A stretch of 64,000 bases of DNA from Campylobacter gracilis. GTDB taxonomy: Bacteria > Campylobacterota > Campylobacteria > Campylobacterales > Campylobacteraceae. Both the position numbers and the translations under genes were made by a program. Under the pieces are notes generated by a model. It ran no database searches and was not told where the DNA came from. It was given only the letters and a program-made list of their open reading frames with translations. Location of the stretch: positions 1 through 64,000 of the forward strand of contig NZ_JAHAFS010000003.1 in NCBI RefSeq assembly GCF_018374135.1, given 5' to 3'. Shown piece after piece: positions 30,907 to 40,013 of the stretch (position 1 is the stretch's first letter; every line of letters starts with the position of its first letter).

Positions 30907-33723
30907 TTACTTCAGCTCGCCCCAGCGCTTGGCGATGTTTAGGCTCGTCTTAAGCGGTACGTTCAGGCTCGCCGCACTTTGCATTATCTCCTGCGCGCGC
31001 GCGCCGAAGCTCTGCGCCAAATCGTCCCGCACCTCGAAGATCAGCTCGTCGTGGATCTGCAATATCAGCCGCGCCTCATCGTTTAGCAGCGGCGAAATCT
31101 CAACCATCGCCTTTTTGATGATGTCGGCGGCGGAGCCTTGAAATTTCGTATTCACCGCCTCGCGCTCGTAGCTCGCATAGACCATGTTGTTGCGCGCGTT
31201 TGCGAAGTCGAAGTAACGCCTGCGCCCAAAAAGCGTGCTTACGTAGCCGTCCGCTTTTGCGTCCGATTTTATGCTTTGCAAAAACTCCTTGATCGTGCAA
31301 AACGCCGCGAAATAGCGCTCGATATAGCCCTTCGCCTCGGCGCGCGCGATACCTAGGCTATCGCTTAGCTTGCCCGCGCCCATGCCGTAGATGAGGCCGA
31401 AATTTATGCTCTTTGCGATCGTGCGGTGCGCGGGCTGCGCGTCACCGAAAATGCTGATCGCCGTGCGCGCGTGAATGTCCTCATCCGCCCTAAACGCCGC
31501 CAAAAGCGCAGGATCGCGCGAAAAGTGCGCGAGCAGGCGCAGCTCAATCTGCGAGTAATCAAGCGAGATCAGCGAGTAGCCTTCGTCTGCTAAAAAGCAG
31601 TCCCGCACGTCCTTCGCAAAGGTGCCGCGCGCGGGAATATTTTGAAGGTTCGGATTTTTGCTCGCTAGCCGCCCGGTAGCCGTGCCGGTCTGTAAGAAAT
31701 TCGATCTGACGCGGTTTTGCGGATCTGCAAGGGCAAGCTGCAGCAGCGGCTCGCAGTAGGTGCTTTGCAGCTTAAACAGCTCGCGGTAGTCTAAAATTTT
31801 ACCCACGGCAGGATGCAGCGCCGTAAGATCCTTCAGTACGCTTTCGTCGGTGCTATAGCCCGTCTTGGTGCGCTTTGCGGCAGGAAGCCCGAGCCGCTCG
31901 AAAAGCACGGCGCCGAGCTGGGCGGGAGAGTTGATGTTAAACTGCTCGCCGCAAAGCTCATAAATTTCATCCGTGAGCGCTCGCAGGGACCTTTCGTTGC
32001 GCTCGATTAGGCGCTTTATCATCTCTACGTCGATCTTGATGCCGCATCTTTGCATCTGCCAAAGCACCCGCACGAACGGAAACTCAAGCTCCTGCGCGAG
32101 CTTAAAAAGTGCGGGCTCTAGCAGCTGTTTGAGCTTAAAATACAGCCTCAGCGTCACCCACGCATCCTCGCTTGCATAGATCGTAGCGGCGTCCAGCTCC
32201 ACGGAGGCGAAGGTCTCACCCTTTTTGACGACGTCGCCGAAATGCACGGTCTCGTACCCCAGATAGCGCGGCGAGATAGAGTCCATCCCCACGGCGTTTG
32301 CGGGATCTAGTAGCCATGCTAGCACCATCGTATCGGCAAAGCATGCCGGCGGCTCAATGTTAAAATTATTTTTCACGATCTCAAAATCGTATTTTAAATT
32401 TTGCCCCACTACATATCCGCGAAATAGCGCCTCTATCGCGGCCTTTGCGGCGTACGAAGAAATTTGAGCCGGAGCGCCCAAGTAGCTATGCGCAAGCGGG
32501 ACGTAGTAGGCGCGCTCCTCGTTAAACGCAAACGAAAAGCCCACGATTTTGGCGCTTTTGCTATCGATGCTAGTGGTTTCCGTATCGAAGCTCACTAGGG
32601 TATCGGCGCCGATGCCCTCGCACAGCCTTGCAAGCTCCGCTGCATCAGTGATACAAATAGGCTCAAAGGGCGTTTTAAAAGCGCTCTCGCAGCTTTGTCC
32701 GCCGCAAGCAGAGCCGCCCGGAATAGAATTTTGCCCGTCTAGCCCCCCTACGGCAGCGCCCAAGATAGAGCCGCCGCGAGACGGCTCTGCGCCCGCGCCC
32801 TTCCCGCCCCCGCTTAAAACGGAGCTTTTTCCGCCCGCGCCTTTACCCTCGCCCCAAAGATCAAGTCCGTTCTGCTCCTGCAGGCTTAACGCCGAAAGAA
32901 GCCTATTTAGCGCGTAATCTTTTAAAATTTCGCGAATTTTAAAAAGCGGATTTTGCTGCGGAAATTTAGCGTCCTCTAAAGGCGGGATTTCCAGCTCGTC
33001 GTAAAGCGTAGCCAGGCGCTTGCTTATGTAGGCGCTCTGCTTACCTTCTATCAGATACTCGCGCTGTTTGTTTTGCGGCAGGCGGTCTAAATTTGAATAG
33101 ATCTCATCGAGCGAGCCCCATTCGTCTAAAAGCTTCTTCGCCCCCTTATCGCCGATGCCGCGCACGCCCGGGATATTATCGGCGCTGTCGCCGCAGATCG
33201 CCAAAAAATCCACGATCTGCTCTGGATAGACGCCGTAGCGCTGCAAGCACTCCTCCCTTCCGTAAAGCATCTTTTTGCCGTGGCTGTAAATTTTAACGTT
33301 TTCGCCAATGAGCTGATACAGGTCCTTGTCGGAGGTAACGATGTTGATTTTATGCGTAGCGCCGTACTTTTTAACGACGCTTGCGATGAGATCGTCCGCT
33401 TCGTAGCCCTCGCATCCGAGCGAGTAAAGCCCCATCTTTTCGATCATCTCAATGCAGACCGGTAGCTGTTGCAAAAGTGCGGGCGGCGGGGCTTGGCGGT
33501 TGGTTTTGTAATTCGGATCGATATCCGAGCGGAAGGTCTTGCCCTTGCTATCCAGAGCGAAAATTATATAATCGCTCTTAAATTCCTTCGAAAGATTTGC
33601 GATAAAGCTCGCAAATCCGCTCACCATGCCGCTGGGTTTGCCGTCTTTGGTCTTAAGCCCGCTCATAGCGTAGTAGAGCCTGAAAAAAAAGCCGAACGTA
33701 TCGATGATCGTGATGGTCTGCAT
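30907..33723 (-). CDS. polA: DNA polymerase I
   Basis: 938 aa, gap-filling and Okazaki-fragment polymerase. The 5'-3' exonuclease domain (1-290) has DGKPSG, GYEADDLIA and GDSADNIPGVRGIG. The 3'-5' proofreading domain (about 350-530) keeps its metal ligands: FDTETTS, GQNLKYDFE, YASEDAWVT. The polymerase domain shows motif A SLDYSQIELRLLAH, motif B RTIAKSINFGLIYGMG, motif C LQIHDELIFEV. Odd: a Gly/Ser-rich linker of about 55 residues between the exonuclease domains (coded at about 32700-32865), longer than usual. Transcribed alone, convergent with the trans-sulfuration gene. Confidence 0.97.
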   Translation of the reverse strand: MQTITIIDTFGFFFRLYYAMSGLKTKDGKPSGMVSGFASFIANLSKEFKSDYIIFALDSKGKTFRSDIDPNYKTNRQAPPPALLQQLPVCIEMIEKMGLYSLGCEGYEADDLIASVVKKYGATHKINIVTSDKDLYQLIGENVKIYSHGKKMLYGREECLQRYGVYPEQIVDFLAICGDSADNIPGVRGIGDKGAKKLLDEWGSLDEIYSNLDRLPQNKQREYLIEGKQSAYISKRLATLYDELEIPPLEDAKFPQQNPLFKIREILKDYALNRLLSALSLQEQNGLDLWGEGKGAGGKSSVLSGGGKGAGAEPSRGGSILGAAVGGLDGQNSIPGGSACGGQSCESAFKTPFEPICITDAAELARLCEGIGADTLVSFDTETTSIDSKSAKIVGFSFAFNEERAYYVPLAHSYLGAPAQISSYAAKAAIEALFRGYVVGQNLKYDFEIVKNNFNIEPPACFADTMVLAWLLDPANAVGMDSISPRYLGYETVHFGDVVKKGETFASVELDAATIYASEDAWVTLRLYFKLKQLLEPALFKLAQELEFPFVRVLWQMQRCGIKIDVEMIKRLIERNERSLRALTDEIYELCGEQFNINSPAQLGAVLFERLGLPAAKRTKTGYSTDESVLKDLTALHPAVGKILDYRELFKLQSTYCEPLLQLALADPQNRVRSNFLQTGTATGRLASKNPNLQNIPARGTFAKDVRDCFLADEGYSLISLDYSQIELRLLAHFSRDPALLAAFRADEDIHARTAISIFGDAQPAHRTIAKSINFGLIYGMGAGKLSDSLGIARAEAKGYIERYFAAFCTIKEFLQSIKSDAKADGYVSTLFGRRRYFDFANARNNMVYASYEREAVNTKFQGSAADIIKKAMVEISPLLNDEARLILQIHDELIFEVRDDLAQSFGARAQEIMQSAASLNVPLKTSLNIAKRWGELK

Positions 33724-33833
33724 AATGGTCCTCGGATTTAAAATTTTAACGCGTAGTGTATTAAAATTCGGCTAAATTTACAAATTCCAAATAGGACTTG
33801 ACCTACCTCATTTCAAAATTTTAAAATTTGCTA

Positions 33834-33839
33834 TATAAT
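33834..33839 (+). promoter_or_regulatory. -10 box of the DUF2249 operon
   Basis: TATAAT 28 nt before the ATG at 33868, followed by AAAAAAGGAT as ribosome binding site. Confidence 0.6.
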
Positions 33840-33867
33840 CGCGCGAAATTTTAAAAAAGGATCAAGT

Positions 33868-34212
33868 ATGGATTTTTTCACAGACTGGCAGGAGTTCGAC
33901 GCAGCGGGTGCTACGGTGAAATTTTACAAAAAATCGCAAGACGGCGTGGAGTACATCGGCTTTGATTCGCGCAAATGCGTCCCGCCCGAGCCGATGGTAA
34001 ATGCGCTGGTGGCGCTAAATTTCGTAAAAGATAGCACCAAAAAAGTCGTCATGCTCAATCATAAATTTCCGATGGGGCTAATCCCGAAGATCGAGTCTAA
34101 ATTTGACATTGCCCGCGAGGATCTGGACGGTAACGCGGTCAAGCTCACCATTAGCCTAAAGCCTGGTGCAATCAATGAGGGCTTTGATACCGACGCAAAG
34201 TGCCACGGCTAA
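33868..34212 (+). CDS. DUF2249-like small protein
   Basis: 114 aa soluble. FDSRKCVPPEPMVNALVALN followed by VVMLNHKFPMGLIPKIES follows the DUF2249 pattern (D-R-x-PPxP, then a LxNxxxPxxL strand). DUF2249 proteins often occur with hemerythrin-like, nitric-oxide-related and heme-copper-like genes. It is first in an operon with a multi-helix membrane protein and a DUF59 protein. Function is not established. Confidence 0.65.
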   Translation: MDFFTDWQEFDAAGATVKFYKKSQDGVEYIGFDSRKCVPPEPMVNALVALNFVKDSTKKVVMLNHKFPMGLIPKIESKFDIAREDLDGNAVKLTISLKPGAINEGFDTDAKCHG

Positions 34213-34229
34213 AGAGTTTTAAAATTTAG

Positions 34230-35405
34230 ATGAACATCACGACCTTTTCGCCGCCGTTTCGCATCGTAGGCGGCTATTTCATCTGCGGCTTTATCTTTTT
34301 GCTACTAAGCGCGGCGAGCTTTTTAAAGGCCGATTTCGGCGCGATCCAAGCGCCGCAGACGGCGAGCTTTTTTCACGTATTTTTGCTGGGATTTGTAATC
34401 AGCATAATCATCGGAGCGCTCTATCAGCTCACCTCCGTCATCATCCAAAAGGAATTTTTCACCGTCAAATTTGCATTTTTAAATCTCCTCGCCTACGGCG
34501 CGGGCGTGGCGCTGCTAAGCGCGGGATTGCTGCTTTCAAATGTCGCATTATTGCACGCAGGCGGCGCCGTTTTGCTGCTTAGTCTATTTTATTTTACGAT
34601 CTGCTACGCGCTAAGCTTCATCGGCACGCCTAAATGGAGCTTCCCTGCCGTAGCGCTTGCGATCTCGGCTGCGTTTTTGGCTGTAGGAATCAGCCTTGGC
34701 TTTGCCCTCGTGCTAGCGCTTAGCGGCGTGGAGATTTTCGGAGTGTATTTTTCAGAAATTTTATCCTATCACATATACTTCGTGCTGGGCTTTGTGTTTT
34801 TCGTCATCGTAGGCGCTGCGTGCGTGCTGCTGCCGATGTTTAGCCTGGCGCACGATCTAAGCTTCGCATTGGCAAAAGCTTCGTTGGCGCTGTATCTGCT
34901 CGCGGGGCTGTTTTTGCTAAAAGACTTTGGAATTTTCATCGCATTTGCTGCGCTTGCGAGCTTTGCGGCTCAGGCGATCTATATCCTGGCTAGGCGCGTA
35001 CGAAAAGCGATAGATTATTGGAATTTAAACGTCTACATATCGCTCGCAGCTTTGGGATTTAGCGCGGCATTTTGGATTGCAGATCGCGCAGATTTGGCGG
35101 CGTTTTGGCTGCTATACGGCTTTTTGTTCGCCTTCATCGTCGCGCACCTTTATAAAATCGCGCCCTTTCTCATCTGGTATCACTACGTCTCGCCCTTCGT
35201 CGGCAAGCGCAAAATCCCTATGCTCGAGGATATGATAATCAAAAGGATCGCCTACGCAGCCTGCGTGCCAAACGTCTTAGCGCTTGCATGCGCGGGCCTT
35301 GGAGCGCTAACGCCTGCGGTTATCTTGCAAGCGGCAAGTATAATTTTGGTGCTAATCAACATCGTAAATATCTTTAACTACATAAAATTCGGAGAGGAAA
35401 AATGA
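34230..35405 (+). CDS. Multi-spanning membrane protein, NnrS / heme-copper-subunit-like
   Basis: 391 aa, about twelve helices, no signal peptide. His-containing helices are spaced as in NnrS and cytochrome-oxidase-subunit-I-like proteins: FFHVFLLGFVISIIIGALYQL, SYHIYFVLGFVFFVIVGAACVLLP, AHLYKIAPFLIWYHYVSPF. These suggest heme or metal binding within the membrane. It overlaps the DUF59 gene by 4 bp. Together with DUF2249 this suggests nitrosative-stress or heme/Fe-S handling; inference only. Confidence 0.65.
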   Translation: MNITTFSPPFRIVGGYFICGFIFLLLSAASFLKADFGAIQAPQTASFFHVFLLGFVISIIIGALYQLTSVIIQKEFFTVKFAFLNLLAYGAGVALLSAGLLLSNVALLHAGGAVLLLSLFYFTICYALSFIGTPKWSFPAVALAISAAFLAVGISLGFALVLALSGVEIFGVYFSEILSYHIYFVLGFVFFVIVGAACVLLPMFSLAHDLSFALAKASLALYLLAGLFLLKDFGIFIAFAALASFAAQAIYILARRVRKAIDYWNLNVYISLAALGFSAAFWIADRADLAAFWLLYGFLFAFIVAHLYKIAPFLIWYHYVSPFVGKRKIPMLEDMIIKRIAYAACVPNVLALACAGLGALTPAVILQAASIILVLINIVNIFNYIKFGEEK

Positions 35406-35707
35406 AAGTAACGAAGGAGCAAATTTACGACGCGCTTCGCGCCGTGGTGGACCCTGAGGTGGGCTTTGACGTCGTGTCGCTGGGGCTCATCTACGACGTA
35501 GCGGTAGATGAGGCGAACAACGCCAAAGTCACGATGACGCTATCGACTCAGTCGTGCCCGCTGCATGAGATGATGGTGGAATGGGTGCGCGCGGGTGCCG
35601 AGAGCGTGGAGGGCGTCGGCGAGGTAGAGATCGATCTCGTCTTTGAGCCGATGTGGAATATCGATATGGCGGAGGATCACGTCAAAGAAGCGCTCGGTAG
35701 ATTTTAA
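35402..35707 (+). CDS. DUF59 (MIP18/PaaD-like) metal-sulfur cluster assembly factor
   Basis: 101 aa. DPEVGFDVVSLGLIYDV, a conserved Cys in TQSCPLHEMM and the C-terminal EPMWNIDMAED match the family, which helps mature Fe-S or other metallo-proteins. Third gene of the operon, coupled to the membrane protein, so it may mature that protein's partner. Confidence 0.85.
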   Translation: MKVTKEQIYDALRAVVDPEVGFDVVSLGLIYDVAVDEANNAKVTMTLSTQSCPLHEMMVEWVRAGAESVEGVGEVEIDLVFEPMWNIDMAEDHVKEALGRF

Positions 35708-35782
35708 ACAGCTTTGCCGCACCCCGCAGTTTAAGCTTTGAAATTCTAAAATTAGACTTCAAATTTATACCTAGGGGCTGCT

Positions 35783-36871
35783 ATGAAAAAATTTACCAAC
35801 GGCAAGAAAGAAATTCTGCTTCAAACGCAAGGGCTTAGTTTGATTTCAAAGACGCTACAAAACGGCAAAGAAAGGCTGAGCTCTAAAGAATTCGCAAATT
35901 GCGATGCCTTGCAAAAAGCTTTTGTAAAAAAGCAAGTTGATGCCCTAAAAAAGGGCTTCATCTACGAAAACAAAGAAGCGAAATTCGGTGAGGCGCTGGC
36001 GCATGCCTATATCGGTGGCGGATACAGCGGAGCGCTTGGATTTGCCGAGTTTGAGGATAAATTTTACGTCTATAAATGTAATTTTGACGAGCATGGCTGC
36101 GATTATTTAATCGTACTGGACGACGAGCTAAGAACTCTTGCGCAAATTGAACTACCAAAAATTTTAGCATGGAAAATGACTGCTACCAAAAAGGCCTTGG
36201 TGCTTGATTTGGACCACGAATTCTTTCTTTTTGACGGAGAGAAATTCAGTAGGCTTTTTGAAACCTGGGGTATCACAGGAGGAGGCTTTAGCTCTGCTCT
36301 AAGCGGCAACGGCGAAATTCTAGCCTGTGGCACGGATGGAATTTTAGCTTTCGGAAGCGACAAGAAGCTAAATTTTAAAACGGATTTTTCGGCAAAAACG
36401 ATAGGCTTCGGCAATAAAATTTGCGTAGCCAGTGGGGATGAAAATGGCAAAAATATCGCTAGGCTATACCGCCTAAAAGACTTCGCTGAGCTTTGCCGTA
36501 TCGAATGCGACGTGGGCTATATCCACTCCCTAAACGTGGGGCTTATCAAAAATGATGCGATTTTGGTCGTAAATAACGGCTTTGATGAGCTGCATTTTTG
36601 GGACGTCGCAAGCAAAAAGCGTCTAAGCGTACCAAAAAGCTTGCCAAGAAGCGTAATGAGGTTTGCCACAAACGATCAAATTTTTCTTACGTACTTTTAT
36701 GGTAGATTTAAAGCATTCAGCTTGGAGGATTTTCGCCTCTTAGGCGAGTTTGAGTGCGAGCACTGCGTCAAAACCGCCGCTATTAAAATCTCGAGCGAGC
36801 GCCTTTACGTCCGCACCGACTACGGATTTTTTAGCATTTATTTTTTAGCCGAGAATGGAATTAAAATTTAA
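35783..36871 (+). CDS. WGR-like domain plus beta-propeller-like protein, unknown function
   Basis: 362 aa cytoplasmic. Residues 1-60 resemble a WGR domain (GKERLSSKEFANCDALQKAF, KKGFIYEN). The rest is made of repeated beta-blade-like segments (IVLDDELRTLAQIELPKIL; LHFWDVASKKRLSVPKSLP; FKAFSLEDFRLLGEFECE). This is a likely scaffold or protein-binding architecture; no catalytic motif. It is 75 bp past the DUF59 gene and may be separate. I do not recognise a named family. Confidence 0.6.
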   Translation: MKKFTNGKKEILLQTQGLSLISKTLQNGKERLSSKEFANCDALQKAFVKKQVDALKKGFIYENKEAKFGEALAHAYIGGGYSGALGFAEFEDKFYVYKCNFDEHGCDYLIVLDDELRTLAQIELPKILAWKMTATKKALVLDLDHEFFLFDGEKFSRLFETWGITGGGFSSALSGNGEILACGTDGILAFGSDKKLNFKTDFSAKTIGFGNKICVASGDENGKNIARLYRLKDFAELCRIECDVGYIHSLNVGLIKNDAILVVNNGFDELHFWDVASKKRLSVPKSLPRSVMRFATNDQIFLTYFYGRFKAFSLEDFRLLGEFECEHCVKTAAIKISSERLYVRTDYGFFSIYFLAENGIKI

Positions 36872-36967
36872 AAAGCGCTATTGATAGGGATTTATCGCCC
36901 GCTTCAAGCTCATAAAATTAAACGAACTCCGCCCGCCTTAAACTTACGCGACAAGCAGGGGCGCTAT

Positions 36968-38410
36968 TTAAAGGAATTTTATCGCAAAAATTGCGGGTTT
37001 TGAGAGCTTTTTAAGGCTTCCTTTAAGCATTATCAAATTATCCGCGCCGGAGATTTTAAGAGTGGAATTTTCAAAGCAAAATTCTAAATTTTTTAGCGCG
37101 TTTTCGCTTAAGAGGCGCGCAAGCTCCAAAATATAGCTAAGCCACGCAAGCTTGCCGGTATCGGGCAAAATCGCGCTCAAAGGCGCAAACGTAGCGCCCA
37201 GCTCGCGCTTTCCATGCATCGAGATGATCGCGGCTATGAGTGCCTTTTCTTTGTGCGTCGTGCGGTAGTTCAGCCCGCCGAGTACCATATCCGCGCTGGT
37301 TTCGTGCTTGGCGTAAAAGCCGATCGCCCGCCCGATCTCGCAAAGCGATGCTGCGGTCTGCAGAATTTTAATATATTTTTCGCTCAAGCCGTGTAGAGGC
37401 GATAGCGCGCAAAACAGCGCCTTTGCAAACTTCGGAGCCTCGCTAGGCTCGGAAGCGAAGCGATCTTTGAGGCTTCTTAGGCTCGGATTAAAGCCTCTAG
37501 GTAGGTTTGCGCCGCGCAGAATTGAGCTTAAAAACGCTCCCTCTCGCACTCCCACGCCGCTTGTGATGATCTTTTTCGCTCCCAGGCGCCTTACGATCTT
37601 ATCAAAGATAATGGCGCCCTCTCTTATCGTGTCGTAGCGGTCTTTTTTGATCGGGAATTTTGCCAAATCAAGCGTCTTTGCGCTCATCAGCTTGGCAAAA
37701 AACGGCGCGTATTTTTCGTAATCGTAACTGAAATTATGCACGATTTTTAGCGGGTGGTTTTGCAGGCTCATCACGGCGCCCGATAGCGCTCGCGCGGAGC
37801 CGCCCATTACGATTAAATTTTGCGTGCGAAACTCGGCGCCTACTTGCGAGATCGCGCTGTTTATGTATTTCTCCAACCCCTTCGTGTCGCCGCGGTCGAA
37901 AAACAGCTCCTTTAGCCGCACCGTGCCTAAATTTAGAGAAATTTTATTTTCTATCTTGCCGTTTTTTATGTAAGCAAGCTCGGTCGAGCCGCCGCCGATG
38001 TCCAACGTAACGCCCTCGGAAAAGTCGCTAAGCAAATTCTGCGCCGCATAAGCACCCAGATACGCCTCCGTCTGCCCGTCTATCTTGCGGATCGTGATGC
38101 CCGTTTGCTTGCGGACGAGATTTATAAACTCGGCTCCGTTCGGCGCATCGCGAAGCGCGGAGGTGCCGATGCAAAACACGCGTTTAGCCTTGTAATTGCA
38201 TACGAGGGTTTTAAATTTTTTAAACGCCAGCAGGCATTTCTGCATCGCTTCGGTAGTTAAAATTCCGCCGTTTTCGTAAGCGCCTTCGCCTAATCGGATC
38301 TTGATCTTGTGCTCGGCCAAGATGAAAAATCCGAGCCTGCTAGTACGCTCAAAAATCACGGCTCTGGCGGAATTTGAGCCCAGATCTATGACTGCGACGC
38401 GCTTGGGCAT
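36968..38410 (-). CDS. ppx: Exopolyphosphatase / pppGpp phosphatase (Ppx/GppA)
   Basis: 480 aa, ASKHA fold: IDLGSNSARAVI (phosphate 1), IGTSALRDA, TLDIGGGSTELAYI (phosphate 2), MGGSARALSG. The C-terminal part (about 310-480) is an HD-like helical domain (LNYRTTHKEKALIAAIISMHGK). Degrades polyphosphate and/or pppGpp. One base separates it from the ferredoxin gene upstream, the order I recall in C. jejuni. Confidence 0.92.
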   Translation of the reverse strand: MPKRVAVIDLGSNSARAVIFERTSRLGFFILAEHKIKIRLGEGAYENGGILTTEAMQKCLLAFKKFKTLVCNYKAKRVFCIGTSALRDAPNGAEFINLVRKQTGITIRKIDGQTEAYLGAYAAQNLLSDFSEGVTLDIGGGSTELAYIKNGKIENKISLNLGTVRLKELFFDRGDTKGLEKYINSAISQVGAEFRTQNLIVMGGSARALSGAVMSLQNHPLKIVHNFSYDYEKYAPFFAKLMSAKTLDLAKFPIKKDRYDTIREGAIIFDKIVRRLGAKKIITSGVGVREGAFLSSILRGANLPRGFNPSLRSLKDRFASEPSEAPKFAKALFCALSPLHGLSEKYIKILQTAASLCEIGRAIGFYAKHETSADMVLGGLNYRTTHKEKALIAAIISMHGKRELGATFAPLSAILPDTGKLAWLSYILELARLLSENALKNLEFCFENSTLKISGADNLIMLKGSLKKLSKPAIFAIKFL

Positions 38411-38656
38411 TTAAATTTCCATATGGACGTGTTTGTATTTCAGCTCGTCCGCCGTCTCGATATTATCGGGATCGGTGATGATACACTCGACCGGGCAGAC
38501 CACGATGCAGGCGGGCTCAGAGTAATCATCTACGCACTCGCAGCATCGATCGGCATCTATGATGTATATCGGCTCATCCTCAAAAATAGCTTCATTAGGG
38601 CATTCCTCGCGGCACGCGTCGCAACTGATGCATTCTTTTGTAATCAACAATGACAT
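38411..38656 (-). CDS. fdxB: 2[4Fe-4S] ferredoxin (YfhL-type)
   Basis: 81 aa. First cluster motif CISCDACREECP; second DRCCECVDDYSEPACIVVCP, with the spacing typical of the YfhL/Alvin-type ferredoxins. Soluble electron carrier; partner unknown. It precedes ppx directly. Confidence 0.92.
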   Translation of the reverse strand: MSLLITKECISCDACREECPNEAIFEDEPIYIIDADRCCECVDDYSEPACIVVCPVECIITDPDNIETADELKYKHVHMEI

Positions 38657-38705
38657 ATAATTTTACCTTACGAAAAAATTTATGGCGTTTATACCATAAA
38701 AAGCT

Positions 38706-40013
38706 TCATTTTGTTTTAAAATAGCGGAATTTCGGGCTATTTCTTAAATTTTTTAGTGGAAGTTTGAAAATCGCGACAATTAGTGAGCGCCCTTTGTCGT
38801 TTTTAAGATCTACTTGCGCGCCCATCGCTTGAGCAGCATTTTTGGCTAAAAATAACCCAAGCCCGGCTCCCGGTTTGCCGCCGTAGCGTTTAAAAGGGGC
38901 AAAATAATCGATCTCTTCGTTAAGCGGCTCGCCTTTGTTTGCGACCCGCACTATGAAATTTCCATCCGAAATTTCGCTCTCGATCAATACCTTTTCGCCA
39001 TCAGGAGAAAATTTTATGGCGTTTTGGATAAAATTTTGAATCACGTGCATAAAGAGACTTTTCTGCACCGAAATTTCAAGTTGTTCAGGCTTAAGATCCA
39101 TCGTCAAGTCCTTGCCTGCCGTGCGCGCTAAAATCGTGAAATTTACGCAGAGCTCCTTGAGATAGGCGATTATATCGGTCTGCTCGGGCGCTTCGAACTG
39201 TGCCCCCTCCTGTCGCCCGATCTCTAGGATCGAACTGATCATTTTATTCATATTATCGATCGAGTCGTTATTATTTTTAAGCGCCTCGACGTATTTCTCG
39301 CTCTCGCGCGGTTTAATCAGCGTCACTTCGTTTTTGGTTTTCATAACCGCAAGCGGGGTCTTAAGCTCGTGCGCAATACCGATAAAAAGCTCTTTTTGAT
39401 ACAAAATGAAGGTCTCGATACGCTCAAGTAGGCGGTTAATGCTGTTTGAAAGCATATTAAACTCGCTCGGGATTTCGGCCCCGTCAATCGGCTTTAGAAA
39501 TTTTTCATCCACCGAAGCGAGCCTTTGGCTGATCAGCTTAATCGGCATCAGCAGCATGCGCGAGAGAAACATCGCGTAAAACACCACCAAAAATATCATC
39601 GTCAAATTTACCAAAATGATGTCGATGAGTATTTGATTTACGATGTTTGCATAGACGTTCACGTCGGCTCGGATGCTTAAAATTTTATCCTTACCATAAG
39701 GGTAGTGCAGCTGTAAATAGCTCTTGCCATCCTTGGAGCTTTCGATAAATTTAGGTTTATTGATACTTTCGTTTTCGATGATTTTGCTTTCGTATTCACC
39801 GGATGCGCCCTGTAAAAAAGATGAAATTTTATCCGGAGGCACGGAGGCATCCACGATTTTTTGCGCTCTTAGGATTAAATTTTGAACGGGGGTTTCGAAG
39901 ATGGTAATTCTCATATAATTATAGAGCATTACCGAAAAAATGACAATTAGCATCAATGAAGCGGATGCTAATTGTATTACAAAGCGGACTCTTAGGCTTT
40001 TTGTGGAAAGCAA
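38706..40013 (-). CDS. Sensor histidine kinase, neighbour of CosR
   Basis: 435 aa. Transmembrane segment at about 12-32 (LASASLMLIVIFSVMLYNYM), periplasmic sensor region, second segment near 130-160, HAMP-like linker. H-box GIAHELKTPLAVMK, N-box QNFIQNAIKFSP, G-box GAGLGLFLAKN. Its start overlaps the CosR-type gene by 22 bp, so the two form a classical pair. CosR of C. jejuni is described as an orphan regulator; here a kinase is present. Confidence 0.9.
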   Translation of the reverse strand: MLSTKSLRVRFVIQLASASLMLIVIFSVMLYNYMRITIFETPVQNLILRAQKIVDASVPPDKISSFLQGASGEYESKIIENESINKPKFIESSKDGKSYLQLHYPYGKDKILSIRADVNVYANIVNQILIDIILVNLTMIFLVVFYAMFLSRMLLMPIKLISQRLASVDEKFLKPIDGAEIPSEFNMLSNSINRLLERIETFILYQKELFIGIAHELKTPLAVMKTKNEVTLIKPRESEKYVEALKNNNDSIDNMNKMISSILEIGRQEGAQFEAPEQTDIIAYLKELCVNFTILARTAGKDLTMDLKPEQLEISVQKSLFMHVIQNFIQNAIKFSPDGEKVLIESEISDGNFIVRVANKGEPLNEEIDYFAPFKRYGGKPGAGLGLFLAKNAAQAMGAQVDLKNDKGRSLIVAIFKLPLKNLRNSPKFRYFKTK

